Shown: positions 1 through 5,572, counted from the stretch's first letter. The stretch is 6,544 bases of DNA from Rhodospirillales bacterium (GCA_007131045.1 SLRI01000463.1:1-6544), one strand, 5' to 3'. The notes: generated from the sequence alone by a model not told the origin. Program-made: numbers and translations.

Positions 1-1
1 C

Positions 2-358
2 ATCATCCGCCGGCACACCGGCACACCCTTCATGGGCTATTCGGGTGCCACCTACATCGTCCAGGAAGTCTGCAACGCGCTGTTCGACGCGCTCTTCAAC
101 ATCCTGCCGCTGGCCTCCGAGATGGACAAGGTCGAGGCCACGCCGACCCGGCTGGAAGAGCAGATACCCTGGGACGACGAGGCCAAGGCCCATCTCGACC
201 GGCTGGTCGACGACTATCCCGTGCTGACCCGGATCTCGGCCGCCAAGCAGTTGCGCGACACGGCCGAACGCCAGGCGCTTCTCGCCGGCGAGGGCCGGGT
301 CACGGTGGCGCGGATGCGGAGCCTCGGTGCCGTCCGCGAGGCGGAGCCGGTGGCATGA
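2..358 (+). CDS. bchZ: Chlorophyllide a reductase subunit Z, C-terminal fragment
   Basis: This is the last 118 codons of a gene that begins left of the window. BchZ is the NifK-like subunit which, with BchY and the iron protein BchX, forms chlorophyllide a oxidoreductase, the nitrogenase-like enzyme that reduces ring B on the way to bacteriochlorophyll a. The recognisable part is the C-terminal region with GTPFMGYSGATY followed by the VQEVCNALFDALF helix and ILPLASEMDKVEATP. The tail, with PWDDEAKAHLDRLV, PVLTRISAAKQLRD and an AE-rich end, matches what I recall of BchZ C-termini. The reading frame is open from base 2 to the TGA at 356-358. Its position just upstream of pufQ and pufB is the standard bchCXYZ-puf superoperon order and supports the call. 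Nothing looks truncated apart from the window edge. Confidence 0.95.
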   Translation: MIRRHTGTPFMGYSGATYIVQEVCNALFDALFNILPLASEMDKVEATPTRLEEQIPWDDEAKAHLDRLVDDYPVLTRISAAKQLRDTAERQALLAGEGRVTVARMRSLGAVREAEPVA

Positions 359-472
359 CCACCCGTCCCCGTTCGATCCTTTCACGTTTTCCCCTGACGG
401 TCGCGGCTCTGCCGGTCGAGCGTCGTCCGCTGGACCTCGGGGTCCGGCCCTTCAACAGAGCAGGTGGCTGAC
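359..472 (+). other. bchZ-pufQ intergenic leader
   Basis: There are 114 bases between the bchZ stop and the preferred pufQ start. In related bacteria puf messages arise both by readthrough from bchCXYZ and from promoters in or near the end of bchZ. I could find no convincing sigma-70 promoter, FNR palindrome or TGT-N12-ACA (PpsR/CrtJ) site here. The only clear signal is the AGGTGG at 462-467, a plausible ribosome binding site for pufQ. Confidence 0.5.
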
Positions 473-712
473 ATGGCGAATGCTAGCGCTTCGATGACCC
501 AACTCCCGATCGACGTTCGCTCGGCGACGGCCAGGCAGTTCAAGCTCATCTACCTCTTGGGCTTCGCCTACTTCCTCCTGGTCGCCGTTGCCATCCGCTT
601 CATGCCGAGGAGCCGCCGGCCGTCCTTGCCCGGGCTCGCCGGCAACCGCTCGGTGATCGGCGAGGCCAGGGCGCTGACCAGCACCTTCATCCCATTCGCG
701 TTCTCCCGCTAG
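473..712 (+). CDS. pufQ: PufQ-like bacteriochlorophyll-supply membrane protein
   Basis: A 79-residue protein with one hydrophobic segment at about residues 25-43 (LIYLLGFAYFLLVAVA), a basic stretch just after it (PRSRRP), and a C-terminus reading VIGEARALTSTFIPFAFSR. PufQ of Rhodobacter has the same plan: about 74 residues, one membrane span, a basic loop and a tail of the REAGEITPEIF type. PufQ is known to be needed for normal bacteriochlorophyll levels and photosynthetic complex formation; its exact biochemical role is unsettled. I chose the ATG at 473 because AGGTGG (462-467) sits five bases upstream; an in-frame GTG at 464 would add three residues but overlaps that site. Its place between bchZ and pufB is the usual one. 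Sequence similarity within this family is weak, so the call rests on position plus topology. Confidence 0.75.
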   Translation: MANASASMTQLPIDVRSATARQFKLIYLLGFAYFLLVAVAIRFMPRSRRPSLPGLAGNRSVIGEARALTSTFIPFAFSR

Positions 713-740
713 GCGACGCGAAGACTGTTCGCTGGGGAGG

Positions 741-783
741 GGCTGGGGTGCCGGCGCCGCCATCGGACAGAACCACCCCTGCC
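741..783 (+). other. RNA hairpin in the pufQ-pufB spacer (outer)
   Basis: GGC-T-GGGGTG (741-750) pairs with CACCCC-T-GCC (774-783): nine base pairs with one T/T mismatch and a 23-base loop. It lies in the message leader of pufB. Its 3' arm overlaps the first bases of the next hairpin (782-800), so the two are probably alternatives. A role in stabilising the 5' end of pufBA mRNA is an inference from related puf operons. Confidence 0.4.
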
Positions 784-800
784 GCGCGGGCTTTGCGCGG
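782..800 (+). other. RNA hairpin upstream of the pufB ribosome site (inner)
   Basis: CCGCGC (782-787) pairs perfectly with GCGCGG (795-800) around the loop GGGCTTT. It ends 24 bases before the pufB Shine-Dalgarno GGAG (825-828), so the ribosome site stays free. No T-run follows, so it is more likely an mRNA 5'-stability element or processing landmark than a terminator. Confidence 0.4.
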
Positions 801-836
801 TAACGGCCGACGAGGCCAACAGCCGGAGTAATCGAT

Positions 837-1067
837 ATGGCTGCGGAAATGGAAAAACAGGGCGGTCTCACCGGCCTGACGGAAGACGAGGCGAAGGAGT
901 TCCACAAGATCTTCGTCCAGAGCTTCATCATCTTCACGGCTGTGGCCGTGGTCGCCCACATCCTCGCCTGGGCGTGGCGACCCTGGCTGCCGCCAGAGGG
1001 CGGTTGGCAGGCGGCCCTCAACGGCGTGCAGGACACTGCGCTCCAGACCCTCCCCTTCCTGGTCTAA
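837..1067 (+). CDS. pufB: Light-harvesting complex 1 beta subunit
   Basis: A 76-residue LH1 beta polypeptide, which with PufA binds bacteriochlorophyll a and carotenoid in the ring around the reaction centre in the inner membrane. The family signature is complete: GLTEDEAKEFHKIF before the membrane, a span at about residues 27-47, His41 as the bacteriochlorophyll ligand, the conserved His23 eighteen residues before it, and WRPWLP, with Trp50, at the periplasmic end. After PEGGW there are 19 more residues (58-76, ending LQTLPFLV). The R. rubrum beta precursor has a very similar tail (ending TLTQTLTYLS), absent from the mature protein, so I expect this one to be removed too. GGAG at 825-828, eight bases upstream, supports the ATG at 837; an in-frame ATG at 849 is less well placed. 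pufA follows after 12 bases. Confidence 0.97.
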   Translation: MAAEMEKQGGLTGLTEDEAKEFHKIFVQSFIIFTAVAVVAHILAWAWRPWLPPEGGWQAALNGVQDTALQTLPFLV

Positions 1068-1079
1068 GGAGGAAATCCG

Positions 1080-1286
1080 ATGGAAATGTGGCGCGTTTGG
1101 ACGCTGTTCGACCCACGGCGGACGCTGGTCGCCCTGGCGGTCTTCCTCTTCACCCTGGCCTTGCTGATCCACTTCATCCTGCTCAGCACGGATCGGTTCA
1201 ACTGGCTGGATGGCCCGCGGACCAGCATCGAGCCGATGACCACGGTGGCGTCGGTCGAGCCGACCCATCAGGGCTTCATCGCCTAG
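1080..1286 (+). CDS. pufA: Light-harvesting complex 1 alpha subunit
   Basis: A 68-residue LH1 alpha polypeptide, partner of PufB in the ring. It opens MEMWRVWTLFDPRR, then has a membrane span at about residues 15-35 containing ALLIHFILLST, where His31 is the bacteriochlorophyll ligand. Trp42 lies 11 residues further on, the position whose hydrogen bond to the pigment acetyl group tunes the red absorption. The 26 residues after the FNWL motif are long and include a second part (TTVASVEPTHQGFIA) that may be trimmed, as the R. rubrum alpha precursor is. The start is set by the strong AGGAGG at 1067-1072, seven bases before ATG 1080; that site begins within the pufB stop codon TAA. Starting at ATG 1086 would give the canonical MWR amino terminus, so the true N-terminus could be two residues shorter. 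Confidence 0.97.
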   Translation: MEMWRVWTLFDPRRTLVALAVFLFTLALLIHFILLSTDRFNWLDGPRTSIEPMTTVASVEPTHQGFIA

Positions 1287-1324
1287 TCGCTGGCGACAGC
1301 GGCAGCGGACCCGGGCCGAGCCGT

Positions 1325-1348
1325 CGGTCCGGTCCGTTGCCGGAACCG
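1325..1348 (+). other. Minor hairpin after pufA
   Basis: CGGTCCGG (1325-1332) pairs with CCGG-A-ACCG (1340-1348): eight base pairs with one bulged A (1344) and a seven-base loop. It immediately precedes the much stronger hairpin at 1353-1386, so the pufA message ends in two stacked structures. Confidence 0.4.
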
Positions 1349-1352
1349 CCGA

Positions 1353-1386
1353 GCCCCGGCACCGCGCGGTCACGTGGTGCCGGGGC
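1353..1386 (+). other. Strong pufA-pufL intercistronic RNA hairpin
   Basis: GCCCCGGCACC (1353-1363) pairs perfectly with GGTGCCGGGGC (1376-1386), and the stem extends inward by three more pairs (one G-T wobble) to leave a six-base loop, CGGTCA (1367-1372). In Rhodobacter, hairpins in exactly this position block 3'-to-5' decay and leave a stable pufBA message in excess of pufLM, giving many LH1 subunits per reaction centre. No T-run follows, so it should act as an RNA stability block or a partial terminator rather than a full one. The function is inferred; the fold is read directly. Confidence 0.75.
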
Positions 1387-1429
1387 GGGGCGATGAGCTG
1401 GTCCGGGCCTCCCGATCGGAGCTAAGAAA

Positions 1430-2254
1430 ATGGCCTTGTTGAACTTTGAACGAAAGTACCGCGTACGCGGCGGGACCCTGATCGGTGGAGATCTCTTCGA
1501 TTTCTGGGTCGGGCCCTTCTATGTCGGATTCTTCGGGGTCACGACGATCTTCTTCTCGGCTCTGGGCACGGCTCTGATCCTCTGGGGGGCGGCGCTCGGG
1601 CCGACCTGGAACGTCTGGCAGATCAGCATCGCCCCGCCCGATCTCTCCTACGGGCTGGCCTTCGCGCCCTTGGCCGAGGGCGGGCTCTGGCAGCTGATCA
1701 CCATCTGCGCGATCGGCGCCTTCGTCAGCTGGGCGCTCCGCCAGGTCGAGATCAGCCGCAAGCTCGGCATGGGGCTGCACGTCCCCTTCGCCTTCAGCGT
1801 CGCCATCTTTGCCTATCTGACCCTGGTCGTCTTCCGGCCTCTGCTGATGGGTGCCTGGGGTCACGGCTTCCCCTACGGCATCTTCAGCCACCTCGACTGG
1901 GTGTCGAACGTCGGCTACCAGTATCTGCACTTCCATTACAATCCCGCGCACATGATCGCCGTGAGCTTCTTCTTCACGACGACACTGGCGCTGTCGCTGC
2001 ACGGTGCCCTGGTCCTCTCGGCCGCCAACCCGCCCAAGGGCGAAAAGGTCAAGACCTCGGAACACGAGGACGCCTTCTTCCGTGACACCATTGGCTACTC
2101 GATCGGCACGCTCGGCATCCACCGCATCGGGCTCTTTCTGGCGCTGAACGCCGGCTTCTGGAGCGCCGTCTGCATCATCATCAGTGGCCCGTTCTGGACC
2201 CGTGGCTGGCCCGAATGGTGGAACTGGTGGCTCGATCTGCCGATCTGGCGCTGA
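1430..2254 (+). CDS. pufL: Photosynthetic reaction centre L subunit
   Basis: A 274-residue, five-helix membrane protein that binds the active-branch pigments and the secondary quinone of the type II reaction centre. Against Rhodobacter sphaeroides L I see no internal gaps, so crystal numbering equals residue number minus one. Present are His153 (accessory bacteriochlorophyll), His173 (special pair), His168 (hydrogen bond to the special pair), His190 and His230 (non-haem iron), and Glu212, Asp213 and Ser223 in the QB pocket; Tyr162, on the route from cytochrome to special pair, is also kept. One notable difference is Gln instead of Glu at L104 (WALRQVE). The C-terminus stops at LPIWR, eight residues shorter than in Rhodobacter. 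GGAG at 1418-1421, eight bases upstream, fits the ATG at 1430. pufM follows after 17 bases. Confidence 0.98.
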   Translation: MALLNFERKYRVRGGTLIGGDLFDFWVGPFYVGFFGVTTIFFSALGTALILWGAALGPTWNVWQISIAPPDLSYGLAFAPLAEGGLWQLITICAIGAFVSWALRQVEISRKLGMGLHVPFAFSVAIFAYLTLVVFRPLLMGAWGHGFPYGIFSHLDWVSNVGYQYLHFHYNPAHMIAVSFFFTTTLALSLHGALVLSAANPPKGEKVKTSEHEDAFFRDTIGYSIGTLGIHRIGLFLALNAGFWSAVCIIISGPFWTRGWPEWWNWWLDLPIWR

Positions 2255-2271
2255 GGGTAGGAGGAACGACG

Positions 2272-3258
2272 ATGATCAACATGGAATACCAGAATATCTT
2301 CACCCAGGTGCAGGTGCGCCCGAAGCAGCCGGAACTCGGCCCCGACTTGCCGGTCGGCAACGAGCCGCGCACCGGCAAGGGCTTCTTCCTGCCGCTGTAC
2401 GGCCTGATCGGCAACGCCCAGATCGGCCCGATCTACCTCGGCTGGGCCGGCGTCCTCTCGATCGTCTGCGGCCTGATCGCCTTCGAGATCATCGGGCTGA
2501 ACATGTGGGCGTCGGTCGGCTGGGACCCGGTGCAGTTCGTCCGCCAGCTCTTCTGGCTCGCCCTCGAGCCGCCGCCGGCGCATTACGGGCTCTCGATTCC
2601 GCCGCTGAACGAGGGTGGCTGGTGGCTGCTCGCCGGGTTCTTCCTGACCGTCTCGGTCCTGCTCTGGTGGGTCAGAACCTATCGCCGCGCCCGTGCGCTC
2701 GGCATGGGCACGCACGTCGCCTGGGCGTTCGCCTCGGCCATCTTCCTCTTCTTGGTGCTCGGCTTCATCCGCCCGGTCCTGATGGGCAGCTGGTCGGAGG
2801 CGGTGCCGTTCGGCATCTTCCCGCACCTGGACTGGACCGCGGCCTTCTCGATCCGCTACGGCAACCTCTTCTACAATCCGTTCCACGCCCTCTCGATCAC
2901 CTTCCTCTACGGCTCGACCCTGCTGTTCGCCATGCACGGCGCCACCGTCCTCGCCATCAGCCGTTACGGCGGCGAGCGTGAGATCGAGCAGATCACCGAT
3001 CGCGGCACGGCCTACGAACGCGGTGCCCTCTTCTGGCGCTGGACGATGGGCTTCAACGCCACCGCCGAATCGATCCATCGCTGGGCCTGGTGGTTCGCCG
3101 TGCTGACGACGCTGACCGGCGGCATCGGCATCCTCTTGACCGGCACCGTGGTCGACAACTGGTACCTTTGGGCAGTCAAGCATCAGTTCGCGCCGATGTA
3201 CCCCAACGTCTACCCCGAGACGTTCGATCCGGCCCTCATCACGGGAGGCGTGCAATGA
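2272..3258 (+). CDS. pufM: Photosynthetic reaction centre M subunit
   Basis: A 328-residue five-helix partner of PufL, carrying the other half of the special pair and the primary quinone QA. Crystal numbering is residue number minus three over most of the chain: His182 (accessory pigment, residue 185), His202 (special pair, 205), Tyr210 (213), His219 (222), Glu234 (237) and His266 (269) for the iron, and Trp252 (255) stacking on QA are all present. After NWYLWAVKHQFAP there are about 20 further residues (YPNVYPETFDPALITGGVQ). Blastochloris viridis M has a similar proline-rich tail that contacts the bound cytochrome, which fits the pufC gene that follows. ATG 2272 is preferred over ATG 2281 because AGGAGG (2259-2264) lies seven bases before it; this gives MINMEYQNIF instead of the usual MxEYQNI. 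The last codons overlap the pufC start by four bases. Confidence 0.98.
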   Translation: MINMEYQNIFTQVQVRPKQPELGPDLPVGNEPRTGKGFFLPLYGLIGNAQIGPIYLGWAGVLSIVCGLIAFEIIGLNMWASVGWDPVQFVRQLFWLALEPPPAHYGLSIPPLNEGGWWLLAGFFLTVSVLLWWVRTYRRARALGMGTHVAWAFASAIFLFLVLGFIRPVLMGSWSEAVPFGIFPHLDWTAAFSIRYGNLFYNPFHALSITFLYGSTLLFAMHGATVLAISRYGGEREIEQITDRGTAYERGALFWRWTMGFNATAESIHRWAWWFAVLTTLTGGIGILLTGTVVDNWYLWAVKHQFAPMYPNVYPETFDPALITGGVQ

Positions 3259-4346
3259 AGATCGGCATCGGCGGTGCTTCCGCCATCGTCGTCGGGACAC
3301 TTCTGGGCGTCGCCATGCTCACCATGGCCGGCTGGGAAGCGCCACCCATCGACACCGAGCAGGTCGGCTATCGCGGGCTCGGCATGGTGCACCTCACCAA
3401 CCCGCGCACCGAGCGGCGGCTGCAGGCCGCGAACGTGGCGCCGGATCCGGTCTGGCCGCTCGAGCCGGCGGCTTCCTTCGCGCCGCGCGCCGACGAGGTC
3501 TACGAGAATCTCCAGGTTCTCGGCCACCTGCCGGCGGAGGCCCACGACCGGCTGATGGCGGCGATCACCGAGTGGGTTTCACCCGAGGAGGGCTGCGGCT
3601 ACTGCCACAACCTCGAGAACCTGGCGGAAGACTCGGTCTATACCAAGGTCGTGGCGCGCGACATGCTGCGGATGACCCTGCACATCAACACCGAGTGGCA
3701 GGACCACGTCCAGGACACAGGCGTGACGTGCTACACCTGCCACCGTGGCCAGAACGTGCCGGAAGAGCAGTGGTTCCTGGCGCAGCCGCAGCAACGCGCC
3801 AACATGGCGGGCTGGAACGCCGGGCAGAACCAGCCGGGGATCGCCTCGGCCTCGCTGCCGATCGATCCGTTCAGCCGCTTCCTGCTCGACGACCAGCCGA
3901 TCCGGGTGATCGGCGAGAACGCCCTGCCGCCCGCCGAGGGGCCGCAGATCGGCACCAAGGCGACCGAGTACACCTACAGCCTGATGAACCACATGTCGGA
4001 GAGCCTCGGGGTCAACTGCACCTTCTGCCACAACTCCCGCTCGTTCATCGGCTGGGAAGGCTCGCCGCCGGCCCGGATGAGCGCGTGGCACGGCATCCGG
4101 ATGGTCCGCGACATCAACACCGCCTTCATGCATCCGCTCGGGCCCGAATACCCGCTCGATCGGCTGGGCCCGACCGGTGATGCCGGCAAGGCCAACTGCA
4201 CGACCTGCCACCAGGGCGTGAACAAGCCGCTCTACGGCGCGTCGATGCTGAAGGACTATCCGTCGCTTGGTCCGGCGGGCCCGCTTTGGGAGGGCGAGGG
4301 GCCGCAGGCGATGCTCGCCCGGCCGAGTGCTGGCGGCGACGACTGA
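3255..4346 (+). CDS. pufC: Reaction-centre-bound tetraheme cytochrome c subunit
   Basis: A 363-residue protein that sits on the periplasmic face of the reaction centre and re-reduces the oxidised special pair. It has exactly four CXXCH haem sites: C114GYCH, C159YTCH, C255TFCH and C315TTCH. By alignment to the Blastochloris viridis subunit (offset 27 across the first two haems) the axial ligands are Met101, Met137, Met244 and His151, all present, so all four haems should be normal. Residues 8-25 form a hydrophobic N-terminal segment for export. There is no lipobox cysteine: the only eight cysteines are haem cysteines, so the subunit is probably held by an uncleaved N-terminal helix rather than a lipid. 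ATG 3255 overlaps the pufM TGA in an ATGA, with GGGAGG at 3243-3248 six bases upstream, indicating translational coupling. R. rubrum, otherwise similar here, lacks this gene. Confidence 0.97.
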   Translation: MKIGIGGASAIVVGTLLGVAMLTMAGWEAPPIDTEQVGYRGLGMVHLTNPRTERRLQAANVAPDPVWPLEPAASFAPRADEVYENLQVLGHLPAEAHDRLMAAITEWVSPEEGCGYCHNLENLAEDSVYTKVVARDMLRMTLHINTEWQDHVQDTGVTCYTCHRGQNVPEEQWFLAQPQQRANMAGWNAGQNQPGIASASLPIDPFSRFLLDDQPIRVIGENALPPAEGPQIGTKATEYTYSLMNHMSESLGVNCTFCHNSRSFIGWEGSPPARMSAWHGIRMVRDINTAFMHPLGPEYPLDRLGPTGDAGKANCTTCHQGVNKPLYGASMLKDYPSLGPAGPLWEGEGPQAMLARPSAGGDD

Positions 4347-4362
4347 AGGAATGGCTGTGGGG

Positions 4363-4383
4363 GGCACGCGTGAGCCGCGTGCC
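4363..4383 (+). other. First hairpin after pufC
   Basis: GGCACGCG (4363-4370) pairs perfectly with CGCGTGCC (4376-4383) around the loop TGAGC. It starts 16 bases after the pufC stop and is followed 12 bases later by a larger hairpin. Together they probably mark the 3' end of the puf message. Confidence 0.6.
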
Positions 4384-4395
4384 GTCGGCTGGCTA

Positions 4396-4429
4396 GCGGC
4401 CCCGGGCGCCCTCCACCGCCCGGGGCCGC
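4396..4429 (+). terminator. Probable puf operon 3' hairpin / terminator
   Basis: GCGGCCCCGGGCG (4396-4408) pairs over 13 bases without a mismatch with CGCCCGGGGCCGC (4417-4429), leaving an eight-base loop. It is the most stable structure seen on this strand. No T-run follows, so it is not a textbook intrinsic terminator; it could stop transcription inefficiently, or protect the puf 3' end from exonucleases. The next gene starts 117 bases further on and may therefore have its own promoter or depend on leakage. Confidence 0.6.
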
Positions 4430-4546
4430 GCGGGCGTCGGGGCGGTGCCCGATCCAACTCGACAAGGCCCAGGTGCTGCTGGCATCCTCACAAGTCCGAG
4501 CGCCCGATCGCATCTCATTCGACGTTCAACTAGGGATGATGCTCCA

Positions 4547-4963
4547 ATGGCACGAAATGTTCTGGCAGTCGCCGTCGCTTCCCTGGCCGGAGTAGGCCTG
4601 GGTGCCGGCATGCTCTCCAGCAGCCCGGCATTGGCCGAGTACGACAATCCGACGATGGGCGAGACGCCTTGCGTCGTCCTCACCCGCTATATCGCCGACG
4701 AGCCCACCGGCCGACGCACCATCGGCGGTGACGTGGTGCATCGCGCCGAGGTCGGCGTCGCCAATATCTGCGGCCGGAGCGTCGAGGTGTCGGTCTGCAT
4801 CGGCTATGCCGAGGAACTCGACGGCGAGGAGGAGAGCTGCCTCGTGGGCGTTCTTCGCCCCTGGAGCAGGTCCGAGCTGCACACCGTCGAGGCCCCGGTC
4901 CAGCTCGCCGGGCCCCTCGTCGAGTGGCGCTGGCTCCCCCGGGACGACGAAGCCGGAATGTAG
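4547..4963 (+). CDS. Small exported four-cysteine protein of unknown function
   Basis: I do not recognise this 138-residue protein. It begins with a clear Sec signal peptide: MARN, a hydrophobic core (VLAVAVASLAGVGLGAG), then SSSPALA, with predicted cleavage after Ala30. The mature part, about 108 residues, is acidic and has four cysteines (42, 75, 84, 98), an even number that could form two disulfides in the periplasm. The segment VANICGRSVEVSVCIGY followed by ESCLVGVLRPWSRSELHTV resembles a small beta-sandwich layout common in secreted proteins, but that is an impression. The start at ATG 4547 is chosen because the signal peptide begins there; the purine-rich AGGG at 4532-4535 is a weak ribosome site, eleven bases away. 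An upstream GTG (4445) would bury the signal peptide. It lies 117 bases past the puf hairpins and converges on bchJ. Confidence 0.8.
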   Translation: MARNVLAVAVASLAGVGLGAGMLSSSPALAEYDNPTMGETPCVVLTRYIADEPTGRRTIGGDVVHRAEVGVANICGRSVEVSVCIGYAEELDGEEESCLVGVLRPWSRSELHTVEAPVQLAGPLVEWRWLPRDDEAGM

Positions 4964-4972
4964 CGGGCAGGG

Positions 4973-5572
4973 CTACCAGTCGACCTCGAAGACGCAGGCG
5001 CGATCGCCCAGCGCCTCGCAGGTGACCTCGCGCACTTTGGCAGCGGGATCGATCAGCGCCCGGAACAAGGCCTCGAACGTGCCGGCGTAGAAGTCGCAGG
5101 ACGGCAGCTCGCTCTGCAGCCCGCGGCAAAGCGGATTGTGGGCGATCCCGAGCCGGGCAGGCCGGCCGTAGACGGCGCAAAAAGCGCCGCTGCCGGCAAA
5201 GGTCCAGGCATGGCGCTCGATGATCCGCAGCAAGAGACGCACCGCGAGCGGCTTCGGCAAGCGTGGCAGCAGCCATTGCAGCGGCCGTGGGATGCGATGC
5301 TCGAGCAGGTAGCCGGCGGTCCGCCTGCCGGCGGCCCGGGCCAGCGCCTGCGCACAAGCGACGCCGAACTGCGCGCGCAGCGTCGCATGCAGCGCCCGCA
5401 CTTCCTGCTCGTCCACCATCTCCTGCGGCATGGTATCGAGATAGTGTGGCAAGCCGGCGGCCTCGAACAGGCGCCGCACCGGTGCCGCCCCGGCCCGGTC
5501 ACCGAGCACGGCGGCCAGCTGAATGATGGCGTTGGGGCCGATTCGGCCCAGAGAGCCGGCAGCACGCTGCAT
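4973..5572 (-). CDS. bchJ: BchJ, V4R-domain bacteriochlorophyll biosynthesis protein
   Basis: A 199-residue protein read leftward. It has the features I associate with BchJ: GRIGPNAIIQLA near the N-terminus, YLLEHRIPRPLQ in the middle, RHAWTFAGSG at residues 121-129, then a C-terminal V4R (4-vinyl reductase) domain at about residues 130-198 with NPLCRG, CDFYAGTFE and a final CVFEVDW. Cys149, 159, 185 and 193 fall in that domain, where V4R proteins often bind a small ligand or metal. BchJ was first named as the 8-vinyl reductase, but later work assigned that reaction to BciA/BciB; BchJ now seems more likely to help carry or channel a tetrapyrrole intermediate. An in-frame TGA two codons before the ATG at 5572 makes it the earliest possible start. 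It has its own likely promoter with an FNR box and follows hemA on the same strand. Confidence 0.9.
   Translation of the reverse strand: MQRAAGSLGRIGPNAIIQLAAVLGDRAGAAPVRRLFEAAGLPHYLDTMPQEMVDEQEVRALHATLRAQFGVACAQALARAAGRRTAGYLLEHRIPRPLQWLLPRLPKPLAVRLLLRIIERHAWTFAGSGAFCAVYGRPARLGIAHNPLCRGLQSELPSCDFYAGTFEALFRALIDPAAKVREVTCEALGDRACVFEVDW

Noticed and set aside
355..471. A 38-codon open frame starting in an ATGA overlap with the bchZ stop.
   Set aside because: The overlap looks like translational coupling, but third codon positions are clearly less GC-rich than in the neighbouring genes, there is no domain or hydrophobic segment, and it ends inside the pufQ ribosome site. More likely chance.
2215..2271. 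An upstream in-frame start that would lengthen PufM by 19 residues.
   Set aside because: It would overlap the end of pufL, and the AGGAGG at 2259-2264 points to ATG 2272, which gives a normal PufM N-terminus.
2095..3300. A 401-codon open frame on the reverse strand, opposite pufL and pufM.
   Set aside because: Its composition (Arg-, Asp-, Glu-, Gln- and Gly-rich, low complexity) is the usual antisense shadow of GC-rich genes, and the forward strand encodes unmistakable PufL and PufM.
3579..4457. A 292-codon open frame on the reverse strand, opposite pufC.
   Set aside because: It is a shadow of pufC in GC-rich DNA; no recognisable motif, and it runs through the post-pufC hairpins.
4445..4546. 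An upstream GTG that would extend the exported protein by 34 residues.
   Set aside because: The extension is polar and would place the signal peptide in the interior of the protein; ATG 4547 begins exactly at a standard signal peptide.
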